Assembly: GCF_900110875.1 (NCBI RefSeq)
Contig: NZ_FOFM01000005.1
Coordinates: 1 to 64,000, forward strand
DNA: 64,000 bases
Direction: 5' to 3'
Origin: Pseudovibrio axinellae
Lineage (GTDB): Bacteria; Pseudomonadota; Alphaproteobacteria; Rhizobiales; Stappiaceae
Below the pieces are notes generated by a model, which was not told the DNA's origin, made no database searches, and saw only the letters and a program-made list of their open reading frames with translations. This document shows, one piece after another, positions 16,421 through 24,426 of the stretch. The position numbers were made by a program, and so were the translations under genes. Position 1 is the stretch's first letter. Each line of letters starts with the position of its first letter.

Positions 16421-18772
16421 ATGAATTCAGTGACCTCACATAATAAAAAAAAAATAAACGTTAATGAAGGAGAGGTAGATTTTTTCTCTGATCTTATAAC
16501 TGGAGAAAGTGCCCTAAAAAAAGAGTTCACAATTCAAAAGAGGCCCTATTACGTTAAAAGTGTAAAAAACACTGAAACTACAGCTGAATATTCCAAAGGT
16601 TGGGAAGTTATTCGGACTGGAAAAATAAGTACACGCCTCAAAAAACTAAAAACTCATGACCAGTTATTGGAGAGTAGAGTTTGGTGTCTTTTGAGGAAGA
16701 TGGGATTTAGTACTTTAAGTGGTTCTAACTTCAAAATCAGTTTTACACGTGATAATGGAACCATTGGAAATAAGCAAATTGATGTATACGCAGAAGATGA
16801 TGACGTAATATTTATTGTAGAGTGTAAAAGTAAAGAAAAACGTGGAAGACGAACTCTGCAGAAAGATATACAAGAAACGATTTCTCTTCAGGATTACATA
16901 AGAAAAACTATTTTTAGACGATTTAGTGACTTACCAAAACCAAAAATTGTCTGGATCTACGCTACAAGTAATATTTTATGGTCTGCGCCCGACCTGGAGC
17001 GCGCAGAGGACGGCAATATTCACGTCATTACTGAGAATGAGCTTCAATATTATGAAACTTTTACAAAACACATGGGGCCAGCAGGCCGATATCAAATAAT
17101 TGGTGAATTTTTAAAAGGTCAGAAAATACCTGGTTTATCAAACATGAAAGTACCCGCAATACGAGGAAAAATTGGAGGCGAAAAATTTTATAGTTTTGTG
17201 ACGACTCCTCGCAACCTTCTCAAAATTGCGTATGTGAACCACCAAGCATTAAACAATCCAGATCAAAAGCCAGCTTATCAGCGGATGGTGTCTGCCAAAA
17301 GAGTCAAGGAAATTGGCGAGTTCATCTCTAAAGGCGGATATTTTCCAACCAACATCCTTATAAATTTGACAGATAAACCTAAATTTGAACTGATTTCTGA
17401 TAACGAAAATACTGATCCTAATTTAAAATTTGGTTGGATTACACTTCCATCAAAATTTAGGTCAGCTTGGGTGATTGATGGACAACACCGATTATTTGGC
17501 TTTTCACATTTAAGCGATGAGTATCTTGACCAGAGCTTATTTGTTCTTGCTTTTCAACAAATGCCGACCCGCAAAGAAGCTGATCTATTCATTACAATCA
17601 ATCATGAGCAGAAAAGTGTCCCCAAAGGGCTCCTAATGAGCCTTCTTGCAGACATCAGAATGGGTGATGACGACCCGTCAACAGCATTATCAGCCTTGGC
17701 CTCAGCAGTAATCAGAGCACTAAACGACACTAAGTCTAGTCCTTTGTTTGGGAGATTTGTTAAACCAGGGGTTCCACCTGAACCGGAACAGAACTTAACA
17801 ATCTCCGAAGGCATAAACGGGTTGAGAAGGTCTGGCTTAATTGGAAGAGTAAACGGTAAATACTTAATGCCCGGACCATTATCTGGTGCAACAGATTCAG
17901 AGACAGTCGAGCGAGCACAATACATACTCTCCACATACTTCGACAAAGTCTTATTGGCAAATCCAGATAGATGGGAAGCTGGCCGAGAAGCCTACATTTC
18001 AACTAACCCTGGGATCAGAGCACATATGACTGTAATCTCCGAAGTCATCAATCATATTACGAGCAAACAATCCCTAGACTTTCAATTAATAAATCAAACT
18101 GAAGCGGCAGGACACCTAACAGAATTCTGCCAACCCGTATTTGATTTAGTCGAGAGTTGCCCAGATGATCAAATTAAAACCATGTTTTCAAGGCGTTTTG
18201 GTGAGGGCGGAGTGAAAGAATATATATTTCACCTACTTAAGCCACTAAATGAACATCGTCCCGATTTTGGCAATGAAGAATTTCAACGCTGGATAGAACA
18301 AAGCACCTCTGAAAAAATTGACCAATATAACCAGTTCCTTATGAAGCTAGCTGAACGTCTTACAAACTACGTTATTGATACACTTAAGGAAGTACACGGA
18401 CAACACCGATTAGATAGTGACGAACCGGCTTACTGGGAACTGGGTGTTCAAAGTGCACGTATCCGAAAAAATGCCTATGAAAAACAGCAAAGAGACGATA
18501 AGCGCAGGAAACCAAAAGAAGCCTATCTTGATATCGTAGATCTTGAAGAAATTGTTCGACAGAAAAACAACTGGATCCGCTTTGAAGCTGTGTTTAATAA
18601 TCCTAGAGAGGGTGACAGAAAAGGCCAGAAGTATTACCTTAGTTGGATACAAAACTTTAATGAGCTGCGAAATATCGCTGCACATAAAAATCAGCTAAAA
18701 ACCTATACAGATGACGACTTGGAGTTTATCGAGTGGCTCCGTACGACTGTCAGTCCGAAAGTCCCAGAATGA
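16421..18772 (+). CDS. nuclease-DGQHR-HEPN-like protein of a putative phage-borne defence module
   Basis: About 783 residues from ATG 16421, chosen for the GGGGTG 7 bases upstream; the frame opens at 16373. Three parts are visible. First, a PD-(D/E)XK-like nuclease core: Asp121 (IDVYAEDDD) and Glu134-x-Lys136 (IFIVECKSKEK). Second, a DGQHR domain: DGQHR at 353-357, then FVLAFQQMPTRKEADLFITI and NHEQKSVP, the DndB/DptB ParB-like pattern. Third, a C-terminal helical part ending with RNIAAH (750-755), an R-x4-H HEPN-like motif. Strongly A+T-rich compared with flanking phage genes. Its TGA overlaps the ATG of the methyltransferase, so the pair is one unit. The joint function is inferred. Confidence 0.82.
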   Translation: MNSVTSHNKKKINVNEGEVDFFSDLITGESALKKEFTIQKRPYYVKSVKNTETTAEYSKGWEVIRTGKISTRLKKLKTHDQLLESRVWCLLRKMGFSTLSGSNFKISFTRDNGTIGNKQIDVYAEDDDVIFIVECKSKEKRGRRTLQKDIQETISLQDYIRKTIFRRFSDLPKPKIVWIYATSNILWSAPDLERAEDGNIHVITENELQYYETFTKHMGPAGRYQIIGEFLKGQKIPGLSNMKVPAIRGKIGGEKFYSFVTTPRNLLKIAYVNHQALNNPDQKPAYQRMVSAKRVKEIGEFISKGGYFPTNILINLTDKPKFELISDNENTDPNLKFGWITLPSKFRSAWVIDGQHRLFGFSHLSDEYLDQSLFVLAFQQMPTRKEADLFITINHEQKSVPKGLLMSLLADIRMGDDDPSTALSALASAVIRALNDTKSSPLFGRFVKPGVPPEPEQNLTISEGINGLRRSGLIGRVNGKYLMPGPLSGATDSETVERAQYILSTYFDKVLLANPDRWEAGREAYISTNPGIRAHMTVISEVINHITSKQSLDFQLINQTEAAGHLTEFCQPVFDLVESCPDDQIKTMFSRRFGEGGVKEYIFHLLKPLNEHRPDFGNEEFQRWIEQSTSEKIDQYNQFLMKLAERLTNYVIDTLKEVHGQHRLDSDEPAYWELGVQSARIRKNAYEKQQRDDKRRKPKEAYLDIVDLEEIVRQKNNWIRFEAVFNNPREGDRKGQKYYLSWIQNFNELRNIAAHKNQLKTYTDDDLEFIEWLRTTVSPKVPE

Positions 18773-19581
18773 GTACTAAGCCGCTTAGACCCTTTTTAAA
18801 ATGGGCAGGAGGAAAACGCTGGCTTTTTGAGAAGCAACTGTTCTCCGCCCCACACTATAGTGGCAAATACATAGAGCCCTTTCTTGGAGGAGGCGCTGTT
18901 TTTTTTCAGCTACTCCCCTCTTTTGCGTTATTAAGTGATGCAAATGGTAGATTAATCGAACTTTATACTGTAATTCGCGATGAACTCCTTGAATTTGAAG
19001 CAGAATTAAAGACACATGCAGCATTGCATTGTAAAGATTATTACTATGCAATAAGAGGGAAATCCTTTAAGAAACCGGTGGAACGAGCCGCACAGTTTAT
19101 GTACTTAAATCGCACATGCTGGAACGGTTTATATCGTGAGAACCAAAAAGGACAGTTTAACGTCCCAATAGGCACCAAGCTTAATGTATTTTTGCCTAGT
19201 GATAACTTTACTTCTTGGTCCAAGGCTCTATCGAAAACAACACTGTTGCATCAGGATTTTGAGTTAAGCATCGATACTGCAATGGAAGGGGATTTCATAT
19301 TTGCTGATCCTCCATACACTGTGCGCCATAACATGAATGGCTTCGTAAAATACAATCAGAATATTTTTGCATGGGAAGATCAAATTCGTTTGTGCAATGC
19401 CCTATCTAGAGCTGATGAACGAGGCGTGCAATTTGCTTTAACAAACGCAGATCACGAAAGTATTCGAGAGCTATATCGTGGAATAGGTATACAGACCCAA
19501 CTAACTAGACACAGCCGCATAGCAGCCAGCTCTCAACATCGCTCAAATTCTACAGAAATACTGATAAGCAACACATCATAA
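18769..19581 (+). CDS. D12-class DNA adenine-N6 methyltransferase (Dam-like)
   Basis: A 270-residue methyltransferase with the D12-class (alpha order) motifs: FLKWAGGK at 9-16 and EPFLGGGAVFF near 36-46 for S-adenosylmethionine binding, and DPPY at 180-183 as the catalytic motif. The family methylates adenine N6, often in GATC, but the target here cannot be read from sequence. The start is ATG 18769, overlapping the stop of the nuclease-DGQHR gene, which shows co-translation. In context it most likely protects self DNA, or provides the mark read by its partner. Codon use is A+T-rich like its partner. Confidence 0.93.
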   Translation: MSTKPLRPFLKWAGGKRWLFEKQLFSAPHYSGKYIEPFLGGGAVFFQLLPSFALLSDANGRLIELYTVIRDELLEFEAELKTHAALHCKDYYYAIRGKSFKKPVERAAQFMYLNRTCWNGLYRENQKGQFNVPIGTKLNVFLPSDNFTSWSKALSKTTLLHQDFELSIDTAMEGDFIFADPPYTVRHNMNGFVKYNQNIFAWEDQIRLCNALSRADERGVQFALTNADHESIRELYRGIGIQTQLTRHSRIAASSQHRSNSTEILISNTS

Positions 19582-19651
19582 ATCTCAATTCGTAACCTCT
19601 GAACAGCCAACACATACGCACCAATTAGATATCTTCCTCACACCTCTCCGT

Positions 19652-20152
19652 TCACCCTACGAACTCCCCCGCCACATGCCCCAGGCCATTGCGCATGAGG
19701 CGGGAGACGTAGTCGCGGGTGGCTCTGCTTGGGGCGCCAGCCTCCCGCTTGGCTTCGTTCTCCTCAAAGCCGATAGCTGCTTCTGTGATGGATAGGCCCT
19801 GCCCGGCGATTGCGAAGACTGCCTGAGATTGATCAGGCCCTAGCAGGGCCGCGATCCGTTCTAGGGTTCTGTTTGCGTCTGTGGTGGAGACAAGAAGCCA
19901 ATCGCGCACTTTGCGGCTGCAATCTACGCGGGGTTGTGTGAAGTCGATGGAGCTGGCTTGCCCCTCGCATTCAGCATACAGCGCCCGAATTTTACAGCCT
20001 GCCAGGTACTGCAGCTTGGTGATGTGTTTGTTGTTGTAAAGCCATTCCAGCGCCTGCCCGCGTTGGTACTTTGCCCGGCGCAGTGCTTCCTGCTTTTGCT
20101 CTTTCTTGGTGCCGCGTAAGCGGAGTGGATCTGTATTCTTAGAGCTCAACAT
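19652..20152 (-). CDS. DUF6456-like phage regulator/replication-region protein
   Basis: About 166 residues from ATG 20152 (GGAG upstream), overlapping the end of the preceding gene. The basic N-terminal half (LRGTKKEQKQEALRRAKYQR, LEWLYNNKHITKLQYLAGCK) is followed by a helical C-terminal domain with R-x2-E-R-I-x-x-L-L-G-P and VSRLMRNGLGHVAGEF. The latter pattern is like DUF6456 of alphaproteobacterial phage and chromosomal proteins. It is the last gene of the leftward early module. A transcriptional role (late-gene control) is plausible from position but not shown. Confidence 0.6.
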   Translation of the reverse strand: MLSSKNTDPLRLRGTKKEQKQEALRRAKYQRGQALEWLYNNKHITKLQYLAGCKIRALYAECEGQASSIDFTQPRVDCSRKVRDWLLVSTTDANRTLERIAALLGPDQSQAVFAIAGQGLSITEAAIGFEENEAKREAGAPSRATRDYVSRLMRNGLGHVAGEFVG

Positions 20153-20804
20153 CCTGCATCTCCCCATGTCGTAAAACTTCTTTAGCAATCAGACCTGCCA
20201 GCCGTTCACGCCGCCGCTCAAATGTATCTGCCATCAACTGAATTGGATGGTTTGGCGGGAGCGCTGCGAGCTCCCGCGTGGTTTCCCCGCGCAGCACGTC
20301 CAGAGCAGTCTTCACCTGCCCGGCCACGCGTCGGTTGCGCTCCATTGTGGCGACCACGAGAGTTTCAGTTTCCACCATATCCGGCATGCGCTTTTCCCGG
20401 CGCACAAAGTCCACCAGATCCGCTTGCCAGCCAGCAATACAGGCGGAAAGCGCAACATCCGCATCAGCTCCCACCATGACCTTAATCGCCACATGCTCCG
20501 GCCATGGATAGCCGCCCACCTGCAGGCTTGGTTCCGGTGCGCCTTCCAGCTGCCGTTGTGCCTCTGTGCAGGCCTTCACGCACTCTCCAACAAACGGCCA
20601 GACAGTGCTTTTTGCAGCCAACACCAATGCATCCGCTCCGGCTTTCAGTACGTCCTCTGAAAACCCGCTCAGCTTCTCCCGCAAAGAGGTGAAATAAGCT
20701 TCTTCGTTGCTGCCTGGCACCTTTTTGAAAGTACCGCCCAACGTGCTCAAAAAGTACAGCGCTATGAGGTCATTGGCTGATTTTGTCTGTGTGGCCGCGC
20801 TCAT
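20139..20804 (-). CDS. replication-module protein, possible helicase-loader-like
   Basis: A 221-residue protein overlapping the replication initiator-like gene upstream (by four bases) and the DUF6456-like gene downstream. I do not recognise a family with certainty. The layout FKKVPGSNEEAYFTSLREKL, SGFSEDVLKAGADALVLAAK, WPFVGECVKACTEA resembles lambda P-type loaders, in which a short helical domain with a wP-x-x-x-E-F-x-x-x-C pattern precedes a charged C-terminal part. The position directly after a winged-helix initiator also fits. No ATPase motif is visible. Confidence 0.45.
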   Translation of the reverse strand: MSAATQTKSANDLIALYFLSTLGGTFKKVPGSNEEAYFTSLREKLSGFSEDVLKAGADALVLAAKSTVWPFVGECVKACTEAQRQLEGAPEPSLQVGGYPWPEHVAIKVMVGADADVALSACIAGWQADLVDFVRREKRMPDMVETETLVVATMERNRRVAGQVKTALDVLRGETTRELAALPPNHPIQLMADTFERRRERLAGLIAKEVLRHGEMQDVEL

Positions 20805-21694
20805 GCATAGCCCTCACCAAACACTTTGGTAATCGCCGCCCGGCAACGCTCTGCGGATCTGTCCAGATCCCGCGCCCGCGCTGCTTTTGCCTTGCTACCA
20901 TCAGGGATAAACCGGCCTTCAATCTTGCCCAGTTCTTCCCGGCTTCGTTTGGCCGCAAGAATGGCGCGGGTGAAGTAGTTGAGGCTGCGCGGTTGCTCCG
21001 GCGCACGCCCCAAAACATGGGCAATTGTGGGTTTTACGTCCTTTTCAAGATCGCACCCATGGATCAGCCAGCCCCAAACCGGATTTAGGCCGCCCCGCAC
21101 CTGTGCTGTGGTTGGGTCCAACCCAAGTGACTTTAGAAACCGGCTACAGCCCTCAACAAACCTCTGCCCGGCCCTATCCGCAATTGTGGGAGCCTGTGAG
21201 AGTGGAGAAGTGTTTTCGCATAAAGACCCACTCGCAGCCGCTTTGTCTTCTTCTTCTTTAGGTTTTAAGGACTCGTTCTTATAGGTGCCGATCTGGGGTG
21301 GCAGGGCCTGCCGATTTTCATTCGAAGCTTTAAGCTCATTTACATGGGCAGTGTGCGGAGCATCCTCGATGAGGTCGCCCTGCTCTTCCTCCTCCTCTTT
21401 GAGTGCCCGCATCACACGGTAGGTGTGGGAGCAGCTGCCTCCATCAGGGCGGATACCAGCCATCACCCGGAGCCACCCAGCCTTAGCCAGGTTGCCAATG
21501 GATTTTTGCACCGTAGAACGCGCAATCTCCAACTGCCGAGCAATCTTCACCTGACTGCGATAGGTCACGCCGTTGCCGTCCGTGGAGCAGCACAGGACAC
21601 CCAGCACCTGAATATCACGCGGTTTCAACCGCCGGTCCTCAAACACACCAGCAGGAATAAAAGACAAACGGGGACGATTAACAGGTCTAGGCAT
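20801..21694 (-). CDS. winged-helix phage replication initiator-like protein
   Basis: A 297-residue protein. Residues about 15-95 form a helix-turn-helix region (LKPRDIQVLGVLCCSTDGNG, VTYRSQVKIARQLEIARSTV, QKSIGNLAKAGWLRV) typical of phage replication protein O or HTH_36-type proteins. An acidic linker and a helical basic C-terminal part follow. It is the second leftward gene after Cro, the usual place for initiators, so origin binding is a fair inference. In such phages the origin often lies inside this gene; I did not identify iterons by eye. Confidence 0.65.
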   Translation of the reverse strand: MPRPVNRPRLSFIPAGVFEDRRLKPRDIQVLGVLCCSTDGNGVTYRSQVKIARQLEIARSTVQKSIGNLAKAGWLRVMAGIRPDGGSCSHTYRVMRALKEEEEEQGDLIEDAPHTAHVNELKASNENRQALPPQIGTYKNESLKPKEEEDKAAASGSLCENTSPLSQAPTIADRAGQRFVEGCSRFLKSLGLDPTTAQVRGGLNPVWGWLIHGCDLEKDVKPTIAHVLGRAPEQPRSLNYFTRAILAAKRSREELGKIEGRFIPDGSKAKAARARDLDRSAERCRAAITKVFGEGYA

Positions 21695-21841
21695 TTTATA
21701 ACCTCCTGAGCAGTGCGGATAATTGGATAAGTGAGAACTAGAAAATCAGTGGCGGAATACGCGCTCTGATTACAAAGGGATTGAAGCTAACAAGGTGACT
21801 TGTAACTATACCCTCAGAACAGCCCTAGCGGCTTGTAGCGG

Positions 21842-22066
21842 TCACGGTCCCATAGCTTTCCGTCTCCCGTTGCCATGTCTCCAATTGAAGAGATGGCGTG
21901 GCAGTTCCACATCAGCGGCAAGCGCCAACTGTTCCATCTCATGAAACCACGAAGCAGGAAATTGTCCTCGCATCACGGCAGCGCTTACAGCGCCCGACTT
22001 AACCCCGAGAGCATTTTGCAAACTGCCTCTTCCTAGTTTCTGCGCGATCATCCTAGCTGTAGTCAT
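21842..22066 (-). CDS. Cro-like DNA-binding protein
   Basis: A 74-residue protein read divergently from the repressor gene. MTTARMIAQKLGRGSLQNAL, then VKSGAVSAAVMRGQFPASWF, fits the small Cro/CI-fold helix-turn-helix with recognition helix near SGAVSAAVMRG. It is the first gene of the leftward early operon. Its start is 9 bases from the operator at 22075-22095, so its promoter should be repressed by the phage repressor. Cro assignment rests on size, divergent position and operators. Confidence 0.72.
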   Translation of the reverse strand: MTTARMIAQKLGRGSLQNALGVKSGAVSAAVMRGQFPASWFHEMEQLALAADVELPRHLFNWRHGNGRRKAMGP

Positions 22067-22074
22067 ACGACGAG

Positions 22075-22095
22075 TATTCTAATAAATTTAGAATA
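22075..22095. promoter_or_regulatory. phage operator, perfect palindrome
   Basis: TTCTAA-N5-TTAGAA flanked by TA on both sides, giving 8-base perfect arms. It lies just before the cro-like gene. The same core recurs at 22781-22799 and 22811-22829, and in degenerate form at 22120-22136, which marks it as the binding site of the phage repressor and/or Cro. Confidence 0.82.
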
Positions 22096-22119
22096 CGTCA
22101 ATATGTTATCTGAGCGGTG

Positions 22120-22136
22120 GTCTAAGAAATGTAGAA
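22120..22136. promoter_or_regulatory. degenerate phage operator before the repressor gene
   Basis: GTCTAA-N5-GTAGAA has one mismatch in each half-site against TTCTAA-N5-TTAGAA. It sits 18 bases ahead of the repressor ATG, where a weak site would give negative autoregulation. Confidence 0.55.
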
Positions 22137-22153
22137 TGTGTTAATCTAAGCTC

Positions 22154-22486
22154 ATGACAAAAAAGCTAAAAAATATTTCTGGACCTTTTGCGGAAATCGC
22201 AATCCGCCTTCGTGCGGTTGAAACATATGTAGGCATGTCACAAAAAGAGTTTTCAGAGTCTGCAGGTGTTCAGCAAAAATCCATGAGCCAATGGCAAAGT
22301 GGTGATTTCCGAATTTCTATTCAGGGGGCTCTTAAGCTGCGGGAGAGATACGGAATATCATTGGATTTCATATACTGCGGCAATATAGATGCATTACCAA
22401 CCAAAATGGCTAATGAGCTTTCATCCATATTACGCGATAGCATTTCCAGCAGGTCAAATGACAATGGTGATCTACAAGCCCCATAA
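22154..22486 (+). CDS. XRE/CI-type phage repressor
   Basis: A 110-residue protein with a helix-turn-helix domain (IRLRAVETYVGMSQKEFSES, AGVQQKSMSQWQSGDFRISI, ALKLRERYGISLDFIYCG) typical of XRE-family regulators. It lacks a LexA-like peptidase domain, so RecA-driven self-cleavage is not expected. Divergence from the cro-like gene, with shared palindromic operators between and beyond them, supports a lysogeny repressor role. Confidence 0.78.
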   Translation: MTKKLKNISGPFAEIAIRLRAVETYVGMSQKEFSESAGVQQKSMSQWQSGDFRISIQGALKLRERYGISLDFIYCGNIDALPTKMANELSSILRDSISSRSNDNGDLQAP

Positions 22487-22780
22487 TACAATAACTTGTA
22501 TCGCCGATCCTCATCCATGACCACCTCCTGAACTATCTACTCATTTCCACCAATCAAAATTCCAATATTGTTCTTTTTAAATTCTCAATCGCCATCATGT
22601 TTCTGCCGAAACATGTCCGAAGTGAGACGCTAGTAGCTTTATATCTGCTACTGATCAAATAATTGCATTCCGCATAAAAGCATGTTGCGCGTGTATTGCC
22701 TACCCATTTCAGGTGCGCCATTTTGTGCACCCCTTAAACAAAACTTGTCTCCCCGAATATAGCCAAGCGAGTTTTTGTGT

Positions 22781-22799
22781 TTTCTAATTTATTTAGAAA
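22781..22799. promoter_or_regulatory. phage operator, perfect palindrome
   Basis: A 19-base site TTTCTAA-N5-TTAGAAA. It is seven bases upstream of the -35 box of the rightward early promoter and shares the TTCTAA-N5-TTAGAA core with the cro/repressor sites. Confidence 0.78.
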
Positions 22800-22805
22800 T
22801 GTATA

Positions 22806-22835
22806 TTGACATTCTAAATTTATTAGAATTAGGAT
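22806..22835 (+). promoter_or_regulatory. rightward early promoter (TTGACA - N18 - TAGGAT)
   Basis: A consensus -35 TTGACA at 22806-22811 and a -10 TAGGAT at 22830-22835. The operator at 22811-22829 fills the whole spacer, so repressor binding should block RNA polymerase. It would drive the genes from 22938 to 23998. Confidence 0.65.
22811..22829. promoter_or_regulatory. phage operator overlapping the early promoter
   Basis: A 19-base site ATTCTAA-N5-TTAGAAT, perfect palindrome, between the -35 and -10 boxes. Confidence 0.8.
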
Positions 22836-22937
22836 GAGTGGTATTTTCTAGCATACCAAGAAGTAGAGCCGCATAAAACGACGGCCATTTTCCTGAATAA
22901 CAAGTCCCGAAGCTTTCTTTTACGAAAGGAATAGGCA

Positions 22938-23159
22938 ATGCATGTTTTTCATAACTTCGAAGATGGGGGCGTCACCCACAAGAGCCCACACAGCCTTTCC
23001 AGCTACTACAGCTTATTGCAGCCAGAAATATTCAGCCTCGAACGGCTGATTGAGGCTGCACCTCTCCCCTTAAGTGAACGTGGCGAACTTGCGCAAATAA
23101 TCGCAATCCGCTTTTCCAGCGGAGCAAGCCGCGCCCTTTCCATAGCTCCAACTCAGTGA
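22938..23159 (+). CDS. small early phage protein of unknown function (73 aa)
   Basis: A 73-residue protein (MHVFHNFEDGGVTHKSPHSL, SYYSLLQPEIFSLERLIEAA, LSERGELAQIIAIRFSSGAS) with AAAGGA before the ATG. First gene of the rightward early operon, ending 8 bases before the GapR-like start. I do not recognise it. Homologous short proteins may accompany DUF2312 genes in alphaproteobacterial phages, but I cannot verify this here. Confidence 0.6.
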   Translation: MHVFHNFEDGGVTHKSPHSLSSYYSLLQPEIFSLERLIEAAPLPLSERGELAQIIAIRFSSGASRALSIAPTQ

Positions 23160-23167
23160 GGTTCAAC

Positions 23168-23725
23168 ATGGCACCTCGCAAAACCACCCCAGAAGCGGAA
23201 TCAGTATCCGAAGAAACCAAGCAGGCACAAAGCACCAAAGCTGCAACCACCAAGCCTAAGGCCAAGACCACCCCGGCAAAGACTGCCCCGAAAAAGGCAA
23301 CACCAGCCAAAACGCAAACCGGGTCAAACAGCTCCGGCATTGCCGCCGATCATCTGCAAAGTTTCTTTGATCGCATTGAGCGGCTGGAAGGCGAGAAAAA
23401 GGGCATTGCAGACGACATCAAAGACGTCTTTGCTGAAGCTAAAGGCAACGGGTTTGATGTGCCCACCATGCGGGCAATTCTGAAAATCAAAAAGCAGAAG
23501 CCGTCAGAGCGCGAAGAGAAGGAATCCATGCTGGACCTCTACATGCACGCCCTTGGCATGCTGGAAGGAGACCTGGACGAAGCCCAACAACTTGGCATAG
23601 ACGCAGCAAGCGCAGGCAAAGCAGTCACGGACAATCTCTACATAACCGAAGATCCGCGCTTCAAAAAATGGGAACAAGGCTGGCAAATGCAAACAGCTTT
23701 CCTAGCAGCGCAAGACAACCAGTAA
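23168..23725 (+). CDS. GapR/DUF2312-family nucleoid protein with a histone-H1-like tail
   Basis: A 185-residue protein. Residues about 60-130 match DUF2312/GapR: AADHLQSFFDRIERLEGEKK, IADDIKDVFAEAKGNGFDVP, TMRAILKIKKQKPSEREEKE. In Caulobacter GapR encircles overtwisted, A+T-rich DNA and supports replication and segregation. Here the N-terminal 55 residues are a Lys/Ala/Thr/Pro-rich tail (KAATTKPKAKTTPAKTAPKK) like histone H1, and there is a C-terminal extension of about 50 residues. Chromosomal GapR is about 90 residues. ATG 23168 is preferred (GAGG upstream) to the frame opening at 23156. A role in phage replication or host nucleoid takeover is inferred. Confidence 0.85.
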   Translation: MAPRKTTPEAESVSEETKQAQSTKAATTKPKAKTTPAKTAPKKATPAKTQTGSNSSGIAADHLQSFFDRIERLEGEKKGIADDIKDVFAEAKGNGFDVPTMRAILKIKKQKPSEREEKESMLDLYMHALGMLEGDLDEAQQLGIDAASAGKAVTDNLYITEDPRFKKWEQGWQMQTAFLAAQDNQ

Positions 23726-23761
23726 GCCTCAGCGATCAAAGCCACGGGAGCGGCGCAGGTC

Positions 23762-23998
23762 ATGCAGCCCAATCACCAAAATCAAATAAAGCTGCCTGCG
23801 GCCCCTCCTCTCCCCACACGGGAAGACCTAGAAACCGCCCTCAACCTCTTCGCCAAACTCGTCGATAAATACGGCACAGACTACCTCCCCTTCTTCCTGC
23901 GCATAGAGCGGGAGCTGATCGCACTGGAAGAAGAAAAAGATGCCCTTTCACGTGCAAAGGCACGGGCGCGTTTACAGGGGTCTACAAGGCGAGCCTAA
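23762..23998 (+). CDS. small early phage protein (78 aa), unknown
   Basis: A 78-residue mostly helical protein (REDLETALNLFAKLVDKYGT, DYLPFFLRIERELIALEEEK), following the GapR-like gene after 36 bases in the same direction. GGCGCAGG precedes the ATG. The R-E-x2-E-x-A-L-x2-F-A pattern is repeated in small alphaproteobacterial phage proteins of unknown function. Confidence 0.65.
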   Translation: MQPNHQNQIKLPAAPPLPTREDLETALNLFAKLVDKYGTDYLPFFLRIERELIALEEEKDALSRAKARARLQGSTRRA

Positions 23999-24045
23999 AA
24001 TGGGTCAACTGGAAAGCAGCCGGACTGCGGGACTAAGAAATACGA

Positions 24046-24426
24046 TCAGTCGCCATAGTCTCGCTCTACCGATGAGTTTTCTGTCACCCAGTAGCTTTCG
24101 TGTCTTTTTTTATCGTAGGCATGATAGCGCTTCGAGAATGCCTTCAAAGCCTTATCGTATTGAACCATCACCAAGACGGCATCACTGTTCTGCGGCAGGT
24201 CATCCTCATCCAGCAAATCTAGATACTTTGCCTCCGCCTCATCACCCAAGACTTCCTTGAGGTCTTCGAGCACCCTGTTGAGAAGCTTCACCTTACCCTT
24301 GCTAAGCGTCGCATCAGCCTTCTTCTTTGAGAGTTCTCTCATTTCGGCAAGCAGGCCGGAAAACACGCCTATTGCCGCTCGATACGTTGCGACCTTCGCC
24401 GTGCTCGTTACGGGTTGATCTGCCAT
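24046..24426 (-). CDS. small acidic paralogue B of the nuclease-linked operon
   Basis: A 126-residue acidic helical protein, last of three leftward genes. It shares a clear core with the protein upstream: ELSKKKADA, a K-x-K-x-x-x-L-N-x-V-L helix, VLG, then D-E-D-D-L-P-Q-N-S-D-A-V-L-V-M-V-Q-Y. This shows a gene duplication. The start ATG overlaps the upstream stop (TAATG at 24424-24428), so translation is coupled. I do not recognise a family; paired small proteins may be regulators, inhibitors or sensors of the nuclease-like protein encoded first. Confidence 0.65.
   Translation of the reverse strand: MADQPVTSTAKVATYRAAIGVFSGLLAEMRELSKKKADATLSKGKVKLLNRVLEDLKEVLGDEAEAKYLDLLDEDDLPQNSDAVLVMVQYDKALKAFSKRYHAYDKKRHESYWVTENSSVERDYGD

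Larger units (their letters stand above)
22487..22937. other. 451-base non-coding early control region
   Basis: No convincing gene on either strand. The right part holds two operator palindromes and a promoter (separate entries). The left part (22487-22740) is A+T-rich with no recognised element; a phage small RNA cannot be excluded. Confidence 0.6.
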
